From assembly GCA_030407315.1 (NCBI GenBank), contig JALQPE010000923.1, forward strand, positions 1-64,000: DNA of 64,000 nucleotides. Reading direction: 5' to 3'. This DNA is from Asparagopsis taxiformis. Lineage: Eukaryota; Rhodophyta; Florideophyceae; Bonnemaisoniales; Bonnemaisoniaceae. Positions 43,094-52,575 of this stretch are shown here, piece after piece. Under the pieces are notes generated by a model. It was not told the DNA's origin, made no database searches, and saw only the letters and a list, made by a program, of their open reading frames with translations. The position numbers and the translations under genes are program-made. Numbering within the stretch: position 1 is the first letter of the stretch; every line of letters begins with the position of its first letter.

Positions 43094-46000
43094 TCAGTCG
43101 CCGCGCGCTGTGAGTGGATTCAGACGAAGGAGTTGTACCTTGGAAGTGAATTGTGCAGGCTTGAGAGCCTTAGTTAATAGGTCTGCTGGGTTTTGCGCAG
43201 AAGGGATATGTGTAGGGAGTATAAACTTTTGTTTGACCTGTTCTCGTAGCCAATGGAATTTGACGTCAATGTGACGTGAGGTTGGTGTGGGGTATTTGGC
43301 TTTAGCAGTACTGATGGCAGCTGCGTTGTCCATATAGAGAGGAATTGGGTCTGTTTGCGCGTGTCCCAGTTCTGTGAGAAAGTTAGAAATCGATTTGAGT
43401 AGTAAGGTTGTTTGGAAAGCAGCGATATATTCAGCTGCGTGTGTAGAGGTTACAACGTTGCGTTGTCGGCGAGACTGCCATGATATGGGTGCACTGTTGT
43501 AAAATATGATGGATCCAGAGGTAGAGCGGCGCGTATCAGGGCAAGCAGCAAAGTCGGAATCCGAATAAGCTTGTAAGCCGGTGGAGAATCCGCGAGGGTA
43601 TAGAATTCCTTTGGATGAGGAGGTTTTGAGATGGCGTAAAATACGGATGGCGGCCTTCCAATGGTGTTGTGTCGGAGCATGTGAGTAACGGCCGAGGAAG
43701 CCTACAATGTAGGATAAGTCGGGGCGGGTGGAATCACATAGGTATCGAAGGGATCCTATAAGGCTTTTGTATTCATAAGTGGATGTGTCCAGTGGTTTGC
43801 TTTCACTGTTTAAGTCGGCAACGAGTTCTGAAGCGATGGGAGATGGGAAGGGTTTGGCATCAGTTTGTCCAAAGCGATCGATGAGATTTTGGATGTATCC
43901 AGGCTGTGAAATCTTGATGCCTTCTTTTGAGTGTTCTACTTTCCAGCCAAGTATGTTTGTTACTTGTCCGAGATCTTTGAGAGTATATTTCTGTTGAAGT
44001 CTTGTTTTAACCTTATTGACAAGGGGAATATGGTTAGAGACCACGAGGAAGTCATCCACCGTGATGACGAGTAAGACGAAGTGGGATGGGTTAATTTGGT
44101 GACGGAGAAGGAAAGAGCAGGTGTCAGATGTAAGGCGGGAGAAGTTGGAGACGTTGAGAAAGTCTGCCAGGCCTTCAGTGAATATCTTACAAGCCTGGCG
44201 ACTGCCATACATGTTTCCAGTCAGTTTGGCTACATGATTTGGATATTTTAAAGTGCCATCGAAACGGCGCGGTTGGTGGAGGAAGATGTGTCGATCTTCT
44301 GTAAACAGCTCATGTAAGAATGCGGCTTCAAGGTCCCAGTGAAAGGTATGCCAATTATGAGCAGCCGCAAGTGCTAGGGCCGTTCGTATCGCTTCGCGGC
44401 TGGCAACTGGACTAGATAAATCATCCGGATCGTAGTGTAGGCCGGAAATTTGGCGGTCACCTCGTATAGTACAGCGAACTTTGCGGGTAGTGGGTGAACC
44501 ATCACTGTCAATTTTGAGTTTTATGACAGTTTGAACCGGGAGGAGCTTCGTATTGGGTGGGACATCGGTCTTGGGTATGTACGTCAGTATACCACGATCT
44601 TCCAAATTGTCGAGTTCTGCGTTCCATGCAATTTCCCATTCCCTGGCGTCTGGAGCGGATCGAGCTTGCTTTACGTTTTTGGGCTCCGTAAAGGTTAACG
44701 ACGGTGTTTTGGCAGTTAGCGTCATCGATGAGGGAGATGTGGTACAAATGGGATCATGCAGGGGGTCGTATATGGTGAAATCTCGTGTGCGGCATCGTGA
44801 TATCTTGTGTGAGTCGCGATCGTAAACAAAGTAGTGGTTGTAGTCGCATCGTCCAATGTATGTGACGAGTTTGGAACGGGACTGCAGTTTGTTATGTGGG
44901 GATGGGTCATAGATGTAGCCGTCGGTACCTAATGGGAGGAGTGAGTCGACTTGTGGGTGAATATTGTGCCAAAGGGCAGCTGGGAGCTGGCCATGTGCTG
45001 CATGAGGGGTGTGGTTGTACGTGTCAGCTGCGGCAATGGCAGCGTAGTCCCACAGTTCTAATGGTAAATTGGCGGATAGGAGTGTGGTACGGGTTGTGTT
45101 CATGATTGTACGATTCACTCGCTCGGCAAGAGAATTTTCTTGCGGGGTGTGAGGTATGGTAGGGTGAAGGTGGATGTTGTGTTGTTTGTAAAAGGATGTG
45201 AGGGAATGTGTGTGGTATTCTTTGGCATTGTCTGAGGTGAGCTGTGTGATGCGGTGTGGGGTATGAGTGAGTGTGTCAGTGATGTGTTGAGATAGGGTGG
45301 AGCCTACGTCCGCTTTTGATTTGATGGGTATCAGAGTGAGGAATCTGCTGCCTTCGTCAAGGAAGGTAATGAAGAAACGATTGCGGGAAAAGGAATTATG
45401 AGGCATGGGACCGCAGACATCGGTGTGTAGGTGAGAACCGATAGGGGAAAGGCGTACTTTGCGGCGGAATGGAGCTGCGTGCATTTTTCCTTGTGCACAG
45501 CCAGAGCAGATGAAATCACGAGGGGGTGTGCGGAGCAGTGTTGAAGGCATGTTGGAAACAAGGCCATTTTTAGCCATGTAGTGAATCTTGTTTGGATGAA
45601 TGTGGTTCAGTTTAAGATGCCACTTGTGGTAGTCTCTGATGGTGGACGGTAGATCCGCCTTGAGTCTTGGGTGCGTTCGTGGAGGGATACGAGGTTTTTG
45701 AGATTGGGGCTTCTTGGAAATGACCTTTTTGAGAAATGTAATAGGTTGAGAACGTTTCTGTGAGCGCGATTTGCGAAGGTGCTTGGGAATTATATGCGGC
45801 GTTTGAGCTGGTGGCTTGTTTGTAGAGGATAGTTTGATTTGTTTTGATTTTCGTATGGTAGGGAGCGCTCGTGCGCCATTGGCAAGCGTTTTTTGCCTGT
45901 TTTTCCTTCTTAAGCGGCGTAATTGCGACTTGTGTGGGTTAGGATATCGTAGACGATAGAGTCCTTCGCGCGTCTTGGAAGCAGTGGCTACGATTTGGTC

Positions 46001-47311
46001 GCTGGGTGGGGGAGGAGATGGTGTTTTAATGAAAGCTGTTTTCCGTTGGAATATGAGGTCGTGTGTTTTGGCTATTTGGCCCACGGATAGCAGATTATGC
46101 TGCAGTGAGGGAGCCACGACGACGTCGTGTGCCGGGAGGGGAGTGTGTTGTAGCGCAGGAATTGACGCTCGTCCACCATGTGTTACTTGTGCACGTCTGC
46201 CATCTGCGCATATTGTGGAAGACAGTTTCACGGGGATGTCTGTGGAGGGAGAAGTGAGGTGAGTACGATTTGCTCCGGAATCGAGAATGTAAGTTGTATG
46301 TTGACTGGAACTTACGTCGTCGGAGTCAGAGTGTGGAGCAGGAGAATCATATCCTTCGGAGGGGTCAATAGCTTGGTGACCAATGTTTTGCGGCGGCGTG
46401 CGGCGGAATTGTTTGTGGTCAGAAGTATGCGGAAGACGTTCAAGCCGCTTGCGCATTTTGCAGTGGGAAGTATCATGGGAGCTCGTACCATGCATGGTGC
46501 ACCATCTGCCAGAGTGGCCATGTGGCCTTGGTATGTGGTTTTCGGGGTGAAAGGGATGAGGTTTGGGTGTGCGGCGAGTAGAGCTGCGGCGTTGGTAGTA
46601 TCGTTGAGGGTTTCGGATGAAGGGAGGAGGAGTAGAATGGTTGTTGGGTTGGTTGGAGATAGAAGAGCATGAGCGGAGGTCATCGTGTTTGAGCATCATG
46701 GCAGTGATGTGATGAAGAGAGGGTGGTCGGTCAGGATTCAAATCCATGTGTGCTGACACGGTTTGTAGGAATGTTGTCCATTCGGAATGACCTTCTAAGG
46801 CTTCCAGCATGAAACGAATGGTGGTTTGCTCGTTGGAAATTTCGGGGTAGTTGGATCTGATCATGACTGTCCGAAGTTCTAGGTGCTGATTGATGAAATT
46901 AGAAATGGGGGTAGAATGTGACCAATGTATGGAACGAGCTTTTCGGCGTAGGTTCTCAGGGGAGTTTTCCGGACTCACGGTGGTCATTCGGTGATCAATT
47001 TTGTTGTATAAAACACTAATAGGTCCGTGAAGTTCCGAGTCGGTGTAGTGTTTCATGATGTCTTGAGATAAAGTGGATAGTACAAGCAATTGGGCTTGTG
47101 TGTGTTTGGTGAAGTGCTCGGTCGCCATAATAGGGTCAGACGGAACAGGTATGTTGTTCGTCAAGTGGTCGTAGACACCTTGGGCTCGAGCAAAATGTTC
47201 CACCGTTATTTTCCATGGAATGTAATTCCCATTGTTGAGTTCTGGTATTTCCAATTGGTGCTGGATCTGTGGAGTAGGCGGAACGGGGGTGGAATGTTCA
47301 TGGTCAGCCAT
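43094..47311 (-). CDS. Gag-Pol polyprotein of copia element 2 (intact, 1405 aa)
   Basis: Single open frame. By approximate residue: gag (1-250) beginning MADHEHSTPVPP and sharing HQLEIP and VEHFAR with element 1; zinc-knuckle variant WCTMHGTSSHDTSHC (about 266); aspartic protease LDSGAN (about 342); integrase zinc zone HLKLNHIHPNKIHYM and C-x2-C (about 565-610); integrase D-D-E (HTDVCGP about 632, TSDNAKEY, NSLAERVNRT); RT with LVITVDDFLV (about 1084); RNase H with DSDFAACPDTRRS (about 1255); and end ARGD. The polyprotein is cleaved by its own protease in relatives. All catalytic acidic residues are present, so the element may be autonomous. The Tyr of the usual YVDD box is Thr here, as in element 1. 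Confidence 0.93.
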   Translation of the reverse strand: MADHEHSTPVPPTPQIQHQLEIPELNNGNYIPWKITVEHFARAQGVYDHLTNNIPVPSDPIMATEHFTKHTQAQLLVLSTLSQDIMKHYTDSELHGPISVLYNKIDHRMTTVSPENSPENLRRKARSIHWSHSTPISNFINQHLELRTVMIRSNYPEISNEQTTIRFMLEALEGHSEWTTFLQTVSAHMDLNPDRPPSLHHITAMMLKHDDLRSCSSISNQPNNHSTPPPFIRNPQRYYQRRSSTRRTPKPHPFHPENHIPRPHGHSGRWCTMHGTSSHDTSHCKMRKRLERLPHTSDHKQFRRTPPQNIGHQAIDPSEGYDSPAPHSDSDDVSSSQHTTYILDSGANRTHLTSPSTDIPVKLSSTICADGRRAQVTHGGRASIPALQHTPLPAHDVVVAPSLQHNLLSVGQIAKTHDLIFQRKTAFIKTPSPPPPSDQIVATASKTREGLYRLRYPNPHKSQLRRLRRKNRQKTLANGARALPTIRKSKQIKLSSTNKPPAQTPHIIPKHLRKSRSQKRSQPITFLKKVISKKPQSQKPRIPPRTHPRLKADLPSTIRDYHKWHLKLNHIHPNKIHYMAKNGLVSNMPSTLLRTPPRDFICSGCAQGKMHAAPFRRKVRLSPIGSHLHTDVCGPMPHNSFSRNRFFITFLDEGSRFLTLIPIKSKADVGSTLSQHITDTLTHTPHRITQLTSDNAKEYHTHSLTSFYKQHNIHLHPTIPHTPQENSLAERVNRTIMNTTRTTLLSANLPLELWDYAAIAAADTYNHTPHAAHGQLPAALWHNIHPQVDSLLPLGTDGYIYDPSPHNKLQSRSKLVTYIGRCDYNHYFVYDRDSHKISRCRTRDFTIYDPLHDPICTTSPSSMTLTAKTPSLTFTEPKNVKQARSAPDAREWEIAWNAELDNLEDRGILTYIPKTDVPPNTKLLPVQTVIKLKIDSDGSPTTRKVRCTIRGDRQISGLHYDPDDLSSPVASREAIRTALALAAAHNWHTFHWDLEAAFLHELFTEDRHIFLHQPRRFDGTLKYPNHVAKLTGNMYGSRQACKIFTEGLADFLNVSNFSRLTSDTCSFLLRHQINPSHFVLLVITVDDFLVVSNHIPLVNKVKTRLQQKYTLKDLGQVTNILGWKVEHSKEGIKISQPGYIQNLIDRFGQTDAKPFPSPIASELVADLNSESKPLDTSTYEYKSLIGSLRYLCDSTRPDLSYIVGFLGRYSHAPTQHHWKAAIRILRHLKTSSSKGILYPRGFSTGLQAYSDSDFAACPDTRRSTSGSIIFYNSAPISWQSRRQRNVVTSTHAAEYIAAFQTTLLLKSISNFLTELGHAQTDPIPLYMDNAAAISTAKAKYPTPTSRHIDVKFHWLREQVKQKFILPTHIPSAQNPADLLTKALKPAQFTSKVQLLRLNPLTARGD

Positions 47312-47431
47312 GTTGTGAAGTTTGAGTGTTTCTGGAATAGAAGTAGAAAGTCAACAGAAATTGGGGAAAGGTCGCCGGAAAAATGAGGTGGTGGATGAGT
47401 AAGTGTGTGTGGGAAACACGTCGAAAATATA

Positions 47432-47641
47432 GCCGTAAAAGAGGCGTGATATTGAGAGGTGAGGGTCGCCGTGGACAGAGGCGAGATTGTGAAATGTAGG
47501 TATCGCCGTAAAAGAGGCGTGTGATCAGTTACTGCCGTAAAAGAGGTGTGATAACGGGCTGGGAGTGTCGCCGTAAGAGAGGCGTGGAGCTAGTTGGTGC
47601 CGTAAGAGAGGCACGGGTAGTGTGCAGCCGTGAGATCGGTG
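47432..47641 (-). repeat. Seven degenerate 17-bp repeats in the leader of copia element 2
   Basis: The plus-strand unit GCCGTAAAAGAGGCGTG recurs at 47432, 47468, 47505, 47534, 47570, 47599 and 47627, with 0-6 changes and spacings of 27-37 bases. It lies between the primer-binding site and the gag start, where packaging or promoter signals are found in other LTR elements. Confidence 0.8.
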
Positions 47642-47679
47642 ATTAGGAAGAATGGGCGGGTGGAGGGAAGCAGATTGTA

Positions 47680-47697
47680 GCGTCTGGGCTCATAACC
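47680..47697 (-). promoter_or_regulatory. Primer-binding site of copia element 2
   Basis: The minus strand reads GGTTATGAGCCCAGACGC directly after the 5' LTR. It is complementary to CTGGG plus CTCATAA plus CC, the anticodon arm of an initiator tRNA-Met. Its ATG opens a 16-codon upstream frame that stops before gag. Confidence 0.8.
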
Positions 47698-47809
47698 TGT
47701 GAAACAAACGTGGTTGCTTGACCGTTTATTCCTCCCCGAGATCGTCGGCGGAGGTTTATCTATGTGTTGTGATGACTGTAAGTACTGTAAATGTGTAAGT
47801 TATTCGTCA
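47698..47809 (-). repeat. 5' LTR of copia element 2
   Basis: 112 bp, minus strand TGACGAATAACTT to GTTTCACA. Confidence 0.92.
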
Positions 47810-47814
47810 GGAAG
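47810..47814. repeat. Target-site duplication of copia element 2 (right)
   Basis: GGAAG. The 35 bases that follow complete the coding sequence of member J up to TGA at 47847-47849. Confidence 0.9.
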
Positions 47815-47849
47815 CTATTCTCGTAGCGGCTTTTCGCGTCGGCCTCTGA

Positions 47850-48515
47850 TATATTCTAAGAATTTGTGAGGGCATAGTACACCTGGACGCCTATGGACGA
47901 AATTGGGCTGTTTTTGTCGTGAGCCTTAGTGTTTCCGAAATTATTTGGTCAATTCCAATGATTGTGAATAGATTTCGTCCTGGTGTTCCACTGTTAATTC
48001 CAGAGTGGACGAGTGTGGTTGAGAAAGGTCGGGTAAATTGGTGTTTCTTGGGTGAAACAAATGATAACCGGTCAGAGCCTCGCGTTCGCGAATATTTCTG
48101 ATCGAGGCAAACGCGGTCGCGTGTGATTTGCCAGTAGAATTGAGCTTGTGCTCCTTTTATTGTGTTGCTGGGTGTGCTGTTGTGTGTTCTCTATATCCGA
48201 ATTGGCTCTACCTGGAGTTCTTTATATACTCTATCTACCTTCACTCTACACCACAAACCTCCACCCTTGCCGACACTTAGACGTTTAGAAATGATTTCTG
48301 CCATGAAGTCTGATCTATTTGTTGTAGCGAGTATTAGTTCAGAAAATTTCATTACAGTAGCTTGCACTGTTTACAGTGACTTGAAGATTTTCTGACAGTT
48401 CTGGAGGTCCAATAAATTAAATTTATCAGGCATTTGTTTTAAACATTGAACTGGTGTACATATAATGTAGATGCCACGTGTGCGAGGCCCAGTGGCGGAT
48501 GTGAAAGTTGTCGGA
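47850..48515. other. No gene recognised; 3' flank of member J
   Basis: No coding frame or element recognised. Confidence 0.45.
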
Positions 48516-48720
48516 TGATCATACCATTATAGCAGCACATTACAGCAATTAGCACATTCAGTATTTAACCATCGCCGCAGAGCCGGTAGTCACAGAATAA
48601 AGGTAAGGAACTACCCTTATCATCGGCAGGTTATGGACTCAACCACTCACGCGCTAACGACCTCACCCGCCCACCATCCCCCGGCGCAACTTGCGGCGAC
48701 ACGCTAGCATCCGCTCATCG
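48516..48720 (+). mobile_element. 5'-end relic of a third copia element
   Basis: An LTR-like 113 bp (48516-48628, TGATCATACC to CATCGGCA) aligns along its whole length with the LTR of element 1, including an AATAAA, a TAAGGAAC word and a central TTTAACC-TCGCCG. It is followed at 48629 by a primer-binding site GGTTATGGACTCA and a short frame from that ATG. Coding similarity is then lost, so only the first 200 bp or so of an element remain. Confidence 0.7.
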
Positions 48721-50004
48721 CAACATTACTCCGCCAACACCTCGCGCTGCGCGAATCGATCACTCCTCCGAAGCCATCAACTAACCCTAAATCACCACAT
48801 CACTGACCTCTACAATCAAATATTAATCGAACTCCATCCATCCATCCCCTTCCGCTCCACAATGACTTACTCACCGCCCCCACCAAACCCCACTCCATCA
48901 TCCCGGTATGTGTATCCTCGCGTCCACGGATTTCCCCGACAAGACTAAGGCACTGCAGTTCCGGAACTTGCCCATCCAGATTTTCAATCGTACTGAGGGC
49001 TAAAAATTGGGTCTCGAAGATCTTCTCTTCACCAGTCAGCGAATGAACTCCAAGTATCATCGTGTTCTTCCCATTCAACCTCGATACGGCTTCCATAGCG
49101 CCATCAGCTTGTACAACTCTGTCAATGGACGCATGGGTACGGCCGAGCTGAAAACGGGTGGTACGTTCGGGATGTTCCTTCACTCGCGCCACTTTCACAT
49201 GGCAATGAAGTTATCTCAGGCCATTTCATACGCATCCGTCTCGTTGAAAATGATGCACAGCCCATTGACCTATGAAGCGTTCAAGACCTTCAGTGCCAAC
49301 GACGAGGAAGGAATTTCTTTCAGCGTACTTAAAAAACTTCGTGTTCAATCGAGATCCAGACAGAGCTTCGATGCTCATCCCTAACTATCTCAAGCTCCAA
49401 AAGGACAATCCCTCCTAACATCTCCCCTTTCGTCTGTACAAGGATCTCAAGGTCAAGGGCTACCTGCAAAACATCTGCGACTATTCCACGGTCATGCGAA
49501 CTGCTGAAAAAAAGCTAAAAGTCGATATAGACAGCATTACAGATCTCCCTGATCTTTTGGTTCGCAATGGAAAACAGGTTTCTACAACTGCCTACGTTTA
49601 CGAAATGGTTGCACTGTTCGAGAAAGTTCTCGAGCTTAGAACGAAGGAGGCTCAACAGCTCAGCGACCAACGACTCAAACAGACCATTGTAGACCGTTTC
49701 AATACGTCCACATTTCCCATGCCTACCCCACCATCCGAACGAGATGACATTCCTTCAACCTCCCCTGCCACTCCTATGGAGGGCCTCGAGCCTGCCCCTC
49801 TCCCTGTTACTACTAATTCCCCTCCATTCCAAGGTCCAGTCATTAATGACTGTGAACCCAGTGATAGCCTAGCAAAAGACCATCCTGCAGATGACCACAG
49901 ACGCGCTCATTCCATTGAGCAGAAGCTCCACGATACAGCTATTCGCGATGGAATTTCTCCTCAACGGGATAAAAACTTCCAAACATCAAGAGCGCTTTCA
50001 GTGG

Positions 50005-51281
50005 TGTGGGACTCGTCCCGTATTGCGCTGCGAGGGGTCGCGGGGGGAATAATTCCAGACACCTGGAAAGGGCGCCAGGAGGGGTCGCTTAAGCGGTACG
50101 CTCGCGAGCGTGAGTGGGCGTTCGGTAAGGAATCAGCTGCGAAGAGAAGCGTTGCTAATTGCTAACCGCGGTGACGTGGCAAAGGGAATTGTCGCCCAAG
50201 GGCGAATGGGCGCGTGCCGCCTTGCATTGGCACCGGGCCACATTGCTTGTGCGGGACCCTTCGGCGAGTGTGCAACGTGTGGCGATATAGGCGCGATTAG
50301 TCGCACACGTGTGCGAGCGGGAAGATCCTCCCGTTACAACTGTGCACGTGTACGTTACGTCTGGCCGTTTCTATTAGTTTACACGTAGCAACGTAGCAGC
50401 TTACTCTGTAAGGCCCCTGGGCCGCATAAACACCCCACAAGGTCCATTGGACGCCGGACCGGGACCATTGGTCCTGGTCCGGTCCCGGCAGTCTCGTTGA
50501 CCATTTAAGGTCAACGGACTGACCACTAAGCTACAATAAAGGCAGATCGTTTCGGTTCCAAATCATTCGACTGTGGTCGTTCAACTTACAACTAAACGGC
50601 GGCGGCAGTTCCCTTACCGGATACCTGCTGCTCCGTTTCGATCTCCGATTGGGGATCGCTCGCACATTTCCCCAATCGCCCGCCGCGAGCCTCCTCCGGC
50701 GGGAGTGCACGTGGATTGCCCTAGGGCATTTCGTCTCCGCGGTAGTGGACCACCTTCCCGCTTCTTTTAACGCCGTCAGGCGACCGGGAGTGGCCTTCCG
50801 CCCACCGGGACAAGGCTACCGACTGGGAGCGCTGTCGGTTCGGCACTCTCAGCCGGTCAACCGAGCCAACGCCCGTGGGCTTCTTAATCGGTCTCGACCG
50901 CAGACGCCGGCTGTATCACAGTTGCGGAATCCGCTGTATGGGCAGCCACGCGTGGAGGCGACCACAATTCCCCTCGGGGATCCATCGCGCTAAGTGCCTA
51001 GTTAACCCTTGAGTGGGTTGAGGACGGCCACGGCCAATAGATCCCTCCGGCAGGTTAGATCCAGCCCTCCCGGACCCCGCTCTACAACCCGCTACCGGGT
51101 TGGGAGACAGGTGTCCGAGCTCCGAGGGATCGATCCACCCGACACAGCCCTCGGGCTACTAGGATCGCACGAGGCGTCAGCCTCGTGGAATCGGCGCTCT
51201 CACTCGTGAGTTCGAAGCCTTATCCCTATCCTCTAATCCTCCTTGGAGGTACAATCTATCCTAAAGGGCTAAGGTCCTACA
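50005..51281. mobile_element. Solo LTR (1277 bp) with 5-bp target duplication
   Basis: Begins TGTGGGAC and ends GTCCTACA, which are inverted repeats of each other with one mismatch. AGTGG stands immediately before (50000-50004) and after (51282-51286). It is G+C-rich, has no long coding frame, and contains AATAAA at 50535 preceded by two strong hairpins. These features fit a single LTR left after recombination between the two ends of a retrotransposon, probably gypsy-type. Orientation is plus if the AATAAA is its polyadenylation signal. Confidence 0.75.
50454..50516 (+). repeat. Two hairpins inside the solo LTR
   Basis: Hairpin 1 (50454-50482) has 13-base arms CCGGACCGGGACC and GGTCCTGGTCCGG with one mismatch and a 3-base loop. 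Hairpin 2 (50495-50516) has exact arms CGTTGACC and GGTCAACG and loop ATTTAA. Both lie 20-80 bases before AATAAA. Confidence 0.7.
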
Positions 51282-51929
51282 AGTGGTTCTGGTCACCAGA
51301 ATCATGTTGGTTCCGATGAAGATAGCTCTTCCTCCTGTGAAGATGCTATCATACCGGACGTGAGAGACACCGCTGTCGAAGGCAACCCCAACAGGCTCCT
51401 CCAGTGTGCTCTCGGGGATACTGCCGTCCTCCATTATCCAAACCAGCTCACAAATGAACAACTTGCAACTCTGTGGCTGTTCACAACCTCTGTGATTATC
51501 CAAAAGTGCACCACCTCATCCCGGTGAAGTACATCAACAACGGTGACAGAGACATGGTCATGGTCTGCTCTCGAAAATGTTACGATGGAAAAAGTGACGG
51601 AGATCCTCCTTCTTTTCCTCCCACCTCCCGGAGTTTCCGTTCAGGAAGCCTGGAGAGGAAATCCTTTCGACCCCTTCAAACCCAGCACCGTCAAGTCTCC
51701 TCTCAAGTCCACTCCGAAAAGGATTATCTCAAGGAGAAATACTTACGGAAAATCCCCCTTCTCCCCACTCCAAAGGGAAGCAAGTCTACTACTGCTTCAA
51801 CAGACCCTCCTTGCAAGCCTAGAACCACGGCGGAGAGTTCTCATACCCCAGTTGCCGAGAAGAGTGCGGACATGCCATCTAGTGCCACTGTGCGTAAAAG
51901 TCCCCGCATGAAGAGGAACGTTACCTCTC

Positions 51930-52575
51930 TGTAGTGTACGTGGCCAATTCGAAAATGGCAAATATTACGTTTTCCGCGGAATTCTAATTTTGGCGGATTC
52001 GACCGGCGACAGCAATGTGCGAGCATTGCTGGCGCATACGCGCGCGCAATCTGCATACGTGTGCAACGAGCGAAGTGGCTCGCGGCCAACGGACCAACCG
52101 GTCCATACGCGTGACCCACAAGGTCCTTTCCCATTCGGGGACGTTACGAACAGTGTTTACACTGTAAAGCGATGCCTTCGCGGCAAAATAGGTATTGTCA
52201 TGGTGCAGGGAGGGAAAGGGGACAAGCATCGAACGAGCAACGGCTCTAGTCTACGACTGACTTCTACGTTTTACGTTTACGCCTAACGAAGCTTCGTCTC
52301 CGTCGAGCTGCGCACTCCCTACCCATCGCCACACGTGAGGCTGATTGCGTGTAGTGTCTACGGGCTTGGTTGAGAGCGCCTCCGGTGACGTTCCACCACG
52401 TTTAGCGAACGTAATCCTCGCGTGGATTGTTGTGTCGTGACGCCCGTGTCTACTCGCTGACTACTCTACCTTCCTACCTATCAATACAGTCAAACACCAG
52501 CGGGTGGCACTGTTCGTTTCGTTCGCAGGACAGCGTGTCCATAGCTCGTACCAGCTATTCGAAACGAACTACGTA
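51930..52575 (+). mobile_element. Gypsy-A LTR fragment, copy 1
   Basis: Starts TGTAGTGTACGTGGC and is similar over about 645 bases to the LTR region at 57620-58280, including ttccgcggaattc, a conserved hairpin AGCAATG/CATTGCT, tgacccacaaggtcctttcc and gcgggtgg. Similarity ends near 52575, where an unrelated, more A/T-rich gypsy pol begins. It is therefore a truncated LTR or an insertion that removed the front of the older element. Confidence 0.75.

Larger units (their letters stand above)
42940..47809 (-). mobile_element. Copia (Ty1-type) LTR retrotransposon, element 2
   Basis: Complete 4.87-kb element on the minus strand. LTRs of 112 bp lie at 42940-43051 (3' LTR) and 47698-47809 (5' LTR); they are identical by eye except the terminal three bases on the internal side of the 3' LTR. 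GGAAG duplications flank it. It has a primer-binding site (47680-47697), a leader with short repeats, and an intact 1405-codon gag-pol. It is inserted 11 codons before the end of member J. Intact coding and near-identical LTRs indicate recent, possibly current, activity (inference). Confidence 0.95.
36508..47849 (+). pseudogene. Cys-rich family member J, split by two copia insertions
   Basis: Three pieces of one gene: 36508-36712 (signal peptide LLAATLITILATTRMTFA and basic spacer), 41360-42939 (modules 1-4, linker and most of the C-terminal domain), and 47815-47849 (the last codons, reading ILVAAFRVGL). The two gaps are complete copia elements flanked by CCCAC and GGAAG duplications. If each element and one target copy are ignored, the reading frame is continuous across both junctions. 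One further defect is a missing base in an A6 run at 42275-42280. J is the most divergent member in module sequence (CIDAAALSHLRN, SCATAGHIVRYRG) but keeps the five C-terminal-domain cysteines. The estimated original length of about 606 codons equals G and H. Confidence 0.9.
48930..51934 (+). pseudogene. Unrecognised protein gene, broken and split by a solo LTR
   Basis: A chain of plus-strand segments looks like one former gene. It runs from about 48930 (KALQFRNLPIQIFNRTEG), through 49007-49384 (SQRMNSKYHRVLPIQPRYGF), 49440-50004 (YKDLKVKGYLQNICDYSTVM, then a Pro-rich part) and 51287-51480 (SDEDSSSSCEDAIIPDVRD, LTNEQLATLWLF), to 51473-51934 (KVHHLIPVKYINNGDRDMVM, then a Ser/Lys-rich tail). 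Stops and shifts separate them. A 1277-bp solo LTR interrupts it at 50005. I recognise no family; a transposon-encoded or host protein are both possible. The end overlaps the start of a gypsy LTR. Confidence 0.4.
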
